From Perognathus longimembris pacificus (lineage: Eukaryota > Chordata > Mammalia > Rodentia > Heteromyidae): 64,000 nucleotides of DNA. The notes under the pieces were generated by a model, which searched no databases, was not told where the DNA came from, and worked only from the letters and a program-made list of their open reading frames with translations. The position numbers were made by a program, and so were the translations under genes. Below are positions 57,801 to 64,000 of the stretch, in pieces. Within the stretch, counting starts at the first letter, position 1. Each line of letters begins with the position of its first letter. Location of the stretch: the NCBI RefSeq assembly GCF_023159225.1, contig NC_063174.1, positions 39,939,691 to 40,003,690 of the forward strand, written 5' to 3'.

Positions 57801-60800
57801 TCTGAGGATTGCATTTCGAAGCCACCTGGGCAGGAAAGTCCCCGTGAGATTCTTACTTCCAATTAACCACTCAAAAACCAGAAGTGGCGCTGTGGCTCAA
57901 GTGGCAGAGCACTAGCTTTTAGCACAGAGTCTCAGGGGCAGCGCACAAGCCCCAAGTTCAGGCCCCACACTGACAGAAAAAACAAAAACGATGTGTTTGG
58001 GTACTGGTGTGGAGGGACTGAGGCCTGGGGTTTACTTCCTTCCTGTCCCCTATGAGCCTTTCCAGCACATTTTCAGAGGGGTGAGGCATGATGAAGGAAA
58101 GCCACAGACAGACCTGTATCTCGAGATATTTATCACTGCTTCACGAGTTGGCTGCTGGCCTGCCCTCTCCATCTTACCATGTGCTTCCTCGGCAGGTAAA
58201 CTCCATGTGCTGGGCTTCACTCAATCACTCGGATTCCCACATTCTATATCCTTTGGCAGTCCAAGATCTGGTGGACCTGGCACCTGTAGGCTTTGTCAGA
58301 TGGCATCAAGTGGCCCAGAGCTGGGTCAACAAGGGTTCTCGTCACAACAGGTTCTGAAGTCTGGTAATGGCTGTTCATAGAAGGGAGGTCGATGTCCCCA
58401 TGTGCAGACACTTGTGGGGCTCTGTGGCTAAGTGATGGGGAAGGGCCTGGAGCCACACAGTCTACTACAAAGGCTTCCTCTTCCACCATGAAGTGCAGCT
58501 TTGGGCACTGGTCACTGAGTAGACCCAGCTTCTCACCCTGTGGGAGAGTTGGGACTTTGGCAAAAAGCCAAACACCCTGGTCCTAGGTTCATTTCCCTAA
58601 TTAATAGCCCTTGAGCCTATGTGCTGTCATTGCATATAGCACCTGCCTTGTGGGCTTCAGCTCAATCTTGGAATTTTTTTGGTCTTCAACAAAGAAAGCA
58701 GAATTAGAATCTTTTGAGTGTTTTTTGTTGTTGTTGTTGGGTTTTTTGCCAGTCCTGGGGCTTGAACTCACTTGGGCTCTGTCCCTGAGCTCTCTATGCT
58801 CAAGGTTATCATTCTACCCTTGAGCCACAGCACCACTTCGGGCTTTTTCTGAGTAGTTCATTAGAGAGAAGAGTCTTCCGGATTTCCTGCCCAGGCTAGT
58901 TTTGAACCATGATCCACAGATCTCAGCCTCCTGAGTAGCTAGAATTACAGGATGAGCCACCAGCATCTGGCTCTTTCAAGGTTTTTTTAGGTTGGTTTCG
59001 TTTTATAATACTATCTGGCTATTTAGCCCAAGCTGGCCTAGAACCACAATCCCCCAGCCTTAGCTTCCCAAGTGCTGGCATTACAGGTGTTCAGCACCAT
59101 GCCTGGCCTTTGTTGTTGTTAATTTAAGTAGTTGTGTGAAGGAGGTACCATATAACAAAGCAGTTTATGAATACAGTGCATCTTGATCAGATACCCCCTT
59201 TGACCCACCCCTTTCCCCACTTTTCTTAATTTTGTGATATATACCATGAATTCTTGATTGCATTTTCATCCATCCCTACCTTCATTCATCTTCATTCCCC
59301 TTGACCCCACCACTCCTACCCACCTCTTGGATGAACCCATTCTTGGTGTTGATTTTGTTGGACTTTGACCTAATCTTTCTAAAAGATTATAATATTTGAG
59401 CTCTCCATAGAGTCTGTTATACTTCAGTTAATTCATCTGTAACCAACTGCATACAGCCCATCCCAGTATGTTTACTTCTAGACTTATAGGTACATTATAA
59501 TTACCACAAATGAAGGAAACCATGCAACCTTTGTTTCTCTGGGTCTGGCATACTTCACTTAATATCATTTTTTCCAAGTCTTTCCATTTCCTTACAAATA
59601 TTACAATATCATTCTAATAGATTGAGTAAAATTCCAGTGTTGCTTTAAAAATGTTCTTCACAGCACTACATTTTAAAGGGTTTTAAAGCCTGAAATACAT
59701 TAAGTATATTAGTAATTTAGTCACAGGCTCTGTGCAAGGTACAGAACTGCGAGTTGTGTAAACCATAGTGTGTCCCTGTCATCTGATATTGTTCAGATGA
59801 TGTTACTACGCCAACCTAATCAGACAGAAGAGTTCAGTAAGAAACCTGCTGACGTTTCTTCCTCCCCCCCCCCCCTCCCCACACACACTTTTTTGTGGTT
59901 GTTTCTTTTCATAATATTGGGGTTTTGGACTTGGTCTTGATCACTTGCTAGGCAGGTAACTCTTAACATTTGAGCCATACCTCCGGCCCTTTAGGTTTTC
60001 TTTCTTCTTTTTCTTTCTTTCTTTTTTCTGCCAGTCCTAGGGCTTGGACTCAAGGCTAGCACTCTATCTCTTGAGCCACAGCGCCACTTCCAACCTTTTC
60101 TGTTTATGTGGTGCTGAGGAATCGAACACAGGGCTTCATGTATGCTAGACAAGCACACTACCACTTAGCCACATTCCCAGCCCTGCTTTAAGTATTTTTC
60201 AAGTAGAAAAATAACATTTGGCCTGGACTAGCCTCAGACTGTGATCTTCCTACCTACACCTACTAGCCCCCCACCCCCACAAAAAAAAAAGAACCAAAAG
60301 AAAGAAAGGAAACAGGCTATGTGGTCTCAAAGAGTACTAAATGTTTGTATCCCGTGGGCTTTGATAATCAACCTAAGGGATGATGGACCAATACTCTGAG
60401 CCTCTTACTGATGTTTTACTATTTTGCTTTGATGATGATGCATGACTTGAAGTCAAGGCTTGGGTGCGATTCCTGAGCTCTTTCACTCAAGGCTAGCAGT
60501 CTACCACCTAAGCTACAGTTCCACTTCCGGCTTTTTGCTGGTTAGTTGGAGACAAGTCTTACGGACTTTCCTGCCCAAGCGGGCTTCAAACCAATTCTCA
60601 GATCTCAAGTTCCTAAACAGTATTACAGGCGTGAACCACCAGGTTCCAGCTTTACAGTTTGCTTTTGTTGGTCATGGGGCTTGAATTCAGGGCCTGGATG
60701 CTGTCCCTGAGCTCTTTTGCTCAAGGCTAGTGCTCTACCACTTTGACCCACAGCTCCACCTCTGGTTTTTGAGGGGTTAGAGATGAGAGTGATCTCATGG

Positions 60801-63800
60801 GGACTTTTCTGCCTGGGCTAGCTTTGAACCACAATCCTCAGCTCTCAGCCTTCTAAGTAGCTAGAATTACAGGCATGAGCCACCAGCACCCAGCTAACTG
60901 ATGTTTTCAAGGTGGAACGCTTAACATGCCCGGCCTAGAAGAGTACACAGCGCTTGAAGAACAGCAATTCCCTCTGGGTGAGGGAGAAGGAAGGGGAGTG
61001 GGGAAGGGATCAAGATGGCATTTAACTGCATTCTTTCCCTTTAAGAACATATGGAGCTCAGTGTGGATGGTGTGAGCATGCTAGATCTGGACAGTGTGCT
61101 CGATGGATGTCCTCTCTGTCCTACTTTGTGGGTTTCATAATTTTTTTCAAGGGTACCCTTCATGCCCATCCTCCCAGTGGAGAGCCTTGTACCTGACTGT
61201 CCTTAACAGCTCTTTCCAGGCTGTGCCTCATGGGACTTGCAGAGACGCCAGGCTGTGTCACCTTGCTCCCAGCATCGCTGTTCGTCAGCAGTCACCCAGG
61301 TACAAAGCTCTTCGTCTAGAAAACAAGGGGTGCTCTGAGGGTCCCTCCCCTCTACCTTTCAGGAGCTGACAGGTATGGGGGGAGTGGGTATCAGAGGCTG
61401 GAGATGCTGAGCCGCGTGGAGCGCTCTAAGCTGTGCCAGGATCGATACTAGGCACCCGTGCATTTTTAGTGCTTCCTGATTCTTATCCCTTTGGGATCAC
61501 CGCAGCTGCCAGAGCAGAACTTAAGTGTGAGGGGAACCAGTGCAACACACCAAAACTGGTTTGGGTCACCTATACCGATCACTCAGAAGGCATTTATTAG
61601 GCGCCCACTGTATTGGCAGGCACCAGGATGCTTACCTTCTATCTGGCTGAAAGTTGCTACTTGGAACCATTTGGGATATACGGTTTTCAGCCTTTAGGAG
61701 AATTTGAATCAGTGAGACAGATTGGCTCCAGACAGGCCTGGCATGAAGCCTAGCACTGCCCCTCCCCCATCTGAGCAAATTATCCAGCCTCTGGGAAGTG
61801 ACAGTGGTGCCTGCCTGAGGTACAGGCCAATGAGGCCATGTGCACTGAACCCAGTAACTGGGTTGATGCAACAAGCTTATGAGGCAGGAGTGTGTTCTTA
61901 CCACTTCACAGATGAGGAAGGGTCTGTTTTGTCTTACAGACTTTTTTAATGTTAGAAATCAGGATAGCAGCCAGGTGTCAGTGGTTCCTGCCTGTAATTC
62001 TAGCTACTCGGGAGGCTGGAATCTGAGGATCACTGTTTGAAGCCAGCTTAGGCAGGAAAGTCTGTGGGACTCCAACTAACCACCAGAAAACCAGAAGTGA
62101 CACCATTGCCCAAAGTGGTGGAGCGGTAGCCTGGAGTGAAGAAAGCTTAGGGTCAGTGCCCAGGCCCTAAGTTTAAGCCCTGTGCCAAAAAGTCAATAAA
62201 AAGGAATCAGGATAGCAGTTCTCTTTGGAGAAGACTGAAGTGAGGGTAATAGTTGGGAAAGGAATCTTCTGGAGCTCTGGAAAGTTTCTTAGCCATGGAT
62301 AACTCATGGAACTGTATCCTTAGGGTGCGGGCCCCTTATCTTGGTCCTAGGCATACAGATGTTTCTAATATGATGCTTTACCTAAGCCTAGGGCTGCCAG
62401 TGATCCATCAGTGTTGAGATCACCTCTGAGCCCACACTACCTCCCTGCAGGTGTTAGCACTGTGTACTGTTTGTAAGAAGGGGACATTGAGCCAGGGATC
62501 CCAGTTGCATCTCTTTTTACCATAACCCAGAAAAGGTCAACTTATTGATAAACTCTTAGTCTGTTTTCTGTTGCTGTAACTAAATGCCACAGACTGGGAA
62601 ACGTACAAAGAACTGAGGTTTGAGGCTGAGAAGGACAAGTACAGGGTGCAGGGTGCTGACACCTGTTAAGGGATCCTTCCTGTACAGAAACATGGCCGAG
62701 GCAGTATATGGAGAGACAGATCAAGCCTGTGAGCTACAGTCTCTTGCAAATATGTCAGCCGGGTACTGGTGGCTCACATCTGTAATCCTAGCTACTCAGG
62801 AGGCTGAGATCTGAAGATCGCAGCTCTAAGCCAGCCTGGGCAGGAAACCCTGTGAGACTCTTTATCTTTTTTTGAAGTGGGGCTGGGAATGTGGTTTCGT
62901 GGTAGAGTGCTTGCCTAGCATGCATGAAGCCCTGGATTTGAGCCCTCAGTACAACATAAACAGAAAAGCTGGAAGTGGCATTATGGCTCATGTGATAGAG
63001 TGCTAGTTTTGCACAAATAAAGCCAGGAACAGTGCTCAGGTTCTGAGTTCAAGCCCCAGGACTGGCCAAAAAAAAAAAAAGTGGGAAGTGGCTCAATTGG
63101 TAGAATACTCACCTTGAGCAAAAAGAAGCTTAGGGGGGCTGGGGATTTGGCCTAGTGGCAAGAGTGCTTGCCTCATATACATGAGGCCCTGGGTTCAATT
63201 CCCCAGCACCACATATACAGAAAACGGCCAGAAGTGGCGCTGTGGCTCAAGTGGCAGAGTGCTAGCCTTAAGCAAAAAGAAGCCAGGGACAGTGCTCAGG
63301 CCCTGAGTCCAAGCCCCAGGACTGGCCAAAAAAAAAAAAAAAAAGAAGCTTAGGGACAGCGTGTAGGCCCAGAATTCAGGCCCCGGGACTGGCAAAGAAA
63401 GAAAGAAAAAGAAAAGAAGAGAAAAAGAAAAAACCCACAAATCAATTAATGCCATCCTAGTGGGCTCCTCCCCCTCACCCCCACACACCCAAGGCTCTTC
63501 GTCCAGAAACCAACAGTAACTATCTTTGGGGGACTCAGTTTCCAAAGAGGAATTCTCTGTTCACTTTTTAAACCACAGCAGAGCTCAGAGGACAACTATA
63601 TTTTGCTTTCTCTGTTGCCCTTAACAGGTACAGATCGGCCTGGGATGCTCTGTAGTTTCCGGATCCCTGGTGCGTGGTCCTGCGCGTGGTGTGTGAACGT
63701 CCAGGCTAATAACTGCTTTAGTACCGGTGAGCCACAGCTCCCAGCCTGAGCCTCCACTGTCCCCCGGCCACCAGGGACCCTGGTATCACTAACCCTTCTC

Positions 63801-63910
63801 TGTCCCTGTCAGGCTTGTCACGGCGGGTGCTGCTGACTGACGTGGTGACGGGACGCCGGCAGTCGTATGGAACCAACAGTGATGTCTTGGCCCAGCAGTT
63901 TGCTGTAGTG
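51765..63910 (+). CDS. DCAF4: DCAF4 (DDB1- and CUL4-associated factor 4, WDR21), partial, 10 coding exons
   Basis: Joined exons 51765-51856, 52781-52872, 53243-53400, 54992-55074, 55840-55942, 56664-56807, 58196-58245, 61220-61299, 63628-63726 and 63813-63910 give exactly 999 bases (333 codons) without a stop, and every junction phase agrees. The protein matches mammalian DCAF4 throughout, with landmarks [10 protein letters not shown] (13-22), [100 protein letters not shown] and [15 protein letters not shown]4 is a WD40-repeat substrate receptor for the nuclear/cytoplasmic CUL4-DDB1-RBX1 ubiquitin ligase. The first 110 residues are basic or low-complexity, and the beta-propeller begins in roughly residues 180-240. 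Full mammalian length is about 495 residues, so about one third is missing to the right. One intron looks GC-AG and one U12-type AT-AG. Confidence 0.93.
51945..52085 (+). repeat. SINE linker and right arm
   Basis: ctccaattaaccaccagaaa, then tggtagagcactggccttga. It begins about 90 bp downstream of the GC donor. Confidence 0.83.
52403..52588 (-). repeat. dimeric tRNA/ID SINE, antisense
   Basis: cctagtcctggggcttgaaa to accactaagccatattccca. Confidence 0.86.
52781..52872 (+). CDS. DCAF4: DCAF4 coding exon 2
   Basis: The acceptor GTGTCCACAG ends at 52780. The exon starts in phase 2, giving [20 protein letters not shown] and then [13 protein letters not shown], a conserved serine-rich linker. 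Donor GTAAGG starts at 52873 and the exon ends in phase 1. An internal alternative acceptor (ATCACAG before AGT) would start the exon in phase 0 at 52803. Confidence 0.9.
53243..53400 (+). CDS. DCAF4: DCAF4 coding exon 3
   Basis: The acceptor TTTTACTAAAG ends at 53242. The exon completes Asp and encodes [30 protein letters not shown] and a charged helix ending EEEDKQRK (residues 62-114). It ends in phase 0 with donor GTGGGC at 53401, which is weaker than its neighbours. The charged end probably forms a coiled or helical segment before the propeller. An antisense L1 piece begins less than 200 bp downstream. Confidence 0.94.
53584..54310 (-). mobile_element. 5'-truncated L1 3' end, antisense (copy 2, with extra 3' UTR block)
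   Basis: T-rich start, 3' UTR, and reverse complement of the ORF2 end, as in copy 1 (same ggtgttgtgcaaa and gtagtattccatt landmarks). A 237-bp block (about 53777-54013) is absent from copy 1. Likely target duplication ggtagactt[a/t]cttt at 53570-53583 and 54311-54324. It lies in DCAF4 intron 3, antisense to the gene, 183 bp past exon 3. Confidence 0.9.
54332..54565 (-). repeat. composite B1/ID-type SINE, antisense
   Basis: ggacttgaattcaaggcttg to tgtaactaggattagaggcg. Confidence 0.82.
54992..55074 (+). CDS. DCAF4: DCAF4 coding exon 4
   Basis: The acceptor TTGTTAACATAG ends at 54991. It encodes [19 protein letters not shown], then FLNTTSYC and two bases (CG), residues 115-141. Donor GTAAGA starts at 55075. 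The junction changes the histidine of human YCHLAHE to arginine (CG|G). Confidence 0.94.
55374..55632 (+). repeat. old B1-like SINE pair
   Basis: cacatgtaattccagctatt and gtatgcctgtagtcttagct, two diverged left arms in tandem. Confidence 0.65.
55705..55772 (-). repeat. B1 fragment, antisense
   Basis: gagacaggttgttgctaagt and aggctggccttgaactcctg, the classic B1 reverse signature. It ends 68 bp before exon 5. Confidence 0.8.
55840..55942 (+). CDS. DCAF4: DCAF4 coding exon 5
   Basis: The acceptor CTTCTCTCTGCAG ends at 55839. It encodes (R)[20 protein letters not shown] and [14 protein letters not shown] (residues 142-176), highly conserved with human DCAF4. Donor GTGAGT starts at 55943, phase 0. 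Confidence 0.95.
56048..56130 (-). repeat. B1 fragment, antisense
   Basis: ctgccttggcctcctgagca and gggattataggcatgcacca. Confidence 0.8.
56664..56807 (+). CDS. DCAF4: DCAF4 coding exon 6
   Basis: The acceptor TCCCTCCTCCAG ends at 56663. It encodes [40 protein letters not shown] and NLYFTNRK (residues 177-224), the first strands of the WD40 propeller. Donor GTATGT starts at 56808, phase 0. This exon is richer in GC and CpG than the other DCAF4 exons. Confidence 0.95.
57168..57975. repeat. three composite SINEs in DCAF4 intron 6
   Basis: Antisense 57168-57385; sense 57408-57640 (tcacacctgtaatcctagct); sense 57748-57975 (tcacgcctgttatcctagct). Confidence 0.85.
58196..58245 (+). CDS. DCAF4: DCAF4 coding exon 7 (ends at a U12-type donor)
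   Basis: The acceptor CTTCCTCGGCAG ends at 58195. It encodes [16 protein letters not shown] plus two bases (CT), residues 225-240. Directly after comes ATATCCTTT (58246-58254), an exact U12-type donor. No GT donor gives the right protein. Joining CT to the G of exon 8 restores [14 protein letters not shown], the family sequence. Confidence 0.93.
58735..59108 (-). repeat. composite SINE and B1 fragment, antisense, in the U12 intron
   Basis: Composite 58735-58974 (ttgccagtcctggggcttga); B1 58980-59108 (cttcccaagtgctggcatta). Confidence 0.83.
59125..59640 (-). repeat. L1 3' UTR/end fragment, antisense
   Basis: ctgggtctggcatacttcac, ttaatatcattttttccaag and tttccatttccttacaaata are the reverse of an L1 3' region. 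Of a different age or subfamily from the two antisense copies above. Confidence 0.7.
59915..60184 (-). repeat. ID-like and dimeric tRNA/ID SINE, antisense
   Basis: ID unit 59915-59998 (gatcacttgctaggcaggta); dimeric element 60020-60184 with an internal deletion. Confidence 0.75.
60445..60893 (-). repeat. two tandem composite SINEs, antisense
   Basis: 60445-60655 and 60658-60893, each with ggcttg(a)attcagg-type starts and left arms with attacaggc. The second ends about 300 bp before the U12 branch site. Confidence 0.84.
61220..61299 (+). CDS. DCAF4: DCAF4 coding exon 8
   Basis: It starts after AACAGCTCTTTCCAG at 61219. It encodes (L)[20 protein letters not shown] and FVSSHP plus one base, residues 241-267, matching the family. 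Donor GTACAA starts at 61300, phase 1. The upstream signal is the U12 branch site rather than a long pyrimidine tract. Confidence 0.94.
61300..61967. other. DCAF4 intron 8, unique with a MIR trace
   Basis: MIR-like patch near 61840-61925 (acttcacagatgaggaaggg). Nothing else recognised. Confidence 0.45.
61968..62193 (+). repeat. composite B1/ID-type SINE
   Basis: ttcctgcctgtaattctagc to ccctaagtttaagccctgtg. Confidence 0.84.
62550..62725 (+). repeat. old interspersed repeat, family uncertain
   Basis: ctgttttctgttgctgtaac, taaatgccacagactgggaa and acatggccgaggcagtatat resemble a common mammalian LTR/DNA-element segment. Family not assigned. Confidence 0.45.
62757..63400 (+). repeat. composite SINE broken by two dimeric tRNA/ID SINEs
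   Basis: Left arm 62757-62868; dimeric element 62880-63080; right-arm piece 63085-63135; a second, young dimeric element 63136-63340; right-arm end 63341-63395. Exact 15-bp duplication aaaagaagcttaggg at 63121-63135 and 63341-63355. Confidence 0.9.
63628..63726 (+). CDS. DCAF4: DCAF4 coding exon 9
   Basis: The acceptor TTGCCCTTAACAG ends at 63627. It encodes (G)[20 protein letters not shown] and [12 protein letters not shown] plus one base (residues 268-300), part of the WD40 propeller. Donor GTGAGC starts at 63727, phase 1. Confidence 0.95.
63813..63910 (+). CDS. DCAF4: DCAF4 coding exon 10
   Basis: The acceptor TCCCTGTCAG ends at 63812. It encodes (G)[20 protein letters not shown] and [12 protein letters not shown] (residues 301-333). 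Donor GTGAGG starts at 63911, phase 0. The next exon, which continues into the propeller, is outside the window. Confidence 0.95.
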
Positions 63911-64000
63911 GTGAGGCGGGCTGCAATGGGAGAAACAGGAAGTTTGCTCAGGGTGGACACTTTGCTGGGTTGAAATTGGAGCCCCGACATGGGGTTTCCC

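Larger units (their letters stand above)
58246..61219 (+). other. DCAF4: U12-type (minor spliceosome) AT-AG intron of DCAF4
   Basis: Donor ATATCCTTT at 58246-58254 and branch-site TCCTTAAC at 61200-61207, with the likely branch A at 61206, 13 nt before the AG at 61218-61219. Both signals match the U12 consensus, and the spacing is in the typical 10-15 nt range. Length is 2974 bp, phase 2. The ends AT and AG are less common than AT-AC or GT-AG among U12 introns. It contains SINEs, a B1 piece and an antisense L1 piece. Confidence 0.9.
45836..64000 (+). other. DCAF4: DCAF4 gene, 5' part (promoter-proximal exon to coding exon 10)
   Basis: Gene-level entry. An untranslated first exon is inferred near 45.85 kb, followed by an intron of about 5.8 kb and ten coding exons from 51765 to 63910. 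The right edge of the window lies in the next intron. The remaining human exons (most WD40 blades, including the segment with the WDxR boxes that contact DDB1) are not present. Introns hold many SINEs, two antisense L1 pieces and B1 fragments. Human relatives include the retrocopies DCAF4L1 and DCAF4L2; this locus has introns, so it is the parent gene. Confidence 0.9.

Noticed and set aside
58088..58357. Frame of 89 codons taken as a separate gene
   Set aside because: It is DCAF4 exon 7 read through from the preceding intron and into the U12 intron.
63615..63627. CCCTTAACAG before exon 9, resembling a U12 branch site
   Set aside because: The A is only two to three bases from the AG, and the upstream donor (GTACAA at 61300) is U2-type. 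Ordinary acceptor.

Overview
This is mammalian nuclear DNA, almost certainly from a rodent. It is dominated by interspersed repeats and CA/TA/GA microsatellites, with single coding exons separated by kilobases of intron. Two kinds of short interspersed element recur dozens of times. One has a B1/Alu-like (7SL-type) left arm. The other has a tRNA/ID-like left arm. Both are joined to the same ID-like right arm. Such composite B1/ID-type SINEs point to a squirrel-related or castorimorph rodent; I favour Castorimorpha (pocket mice, kangaroo rats, gophers), but this is an inference from repeat style, not a species call.

Two protein-coding genes are recognisable, lying head to head as in the human 14q24 order DPF3 - DCAF4. 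(1) DPF3 (BAF45c, a SWI/SNF subunit) is on the minus strand. Only its first coding exon (22722-22753) is present, and 1-22721 is the 5' part of its very long first intron. A GC- and CpG-rich block runs from about 20.4 kb to 23.0 kb across the exon and promoter. (2) DCAF4 (WDR21, a CUL4-DDB1 substrate receptor) is on the plus strand. It has a CpG-rich promoter with CCAAT and ETS-like sites at 45.4-46.2 kb, an inferred untranslated first exon near 45.85 kb, and ten coding exons between 51765 and 63910. These supply 333 in-phase codons; the 3' part of the gene lies beyond the window.

Between the genes (about 23-45.4 kb) I see no coding gene. It holds SINEs, old LINE (L1, L2) and MIR pieces, a MaLR-like LTR, microsatellites and some repeat-free stretches that could be regulatory.

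The most interesting signal is in DCAF4. Its seventh coding exon is followed by a textbook U12-type donor (ATATCCTTT), and the next exon is preceded by a textbook U12 branch site (TCCTTAAC) 13 nt from an AG acceptor. This is a minor-spliceosome intron of the rare AT-AG kind. The first coding intron of the same gene appears to use a GC-AG pair, so one short coding region uses three splice-site classes. Other points of note are two antisense L1 3' ends differing by a 237-bp 3'UTR block, one of them inserted in a SINE with an 18-bp target duplication; a site hit twice by the same SINE family; and microsatellites that start exactly at SINE 3' ends. No prokaryotic or viral system, CRISPR array or functional RNA gene was found.
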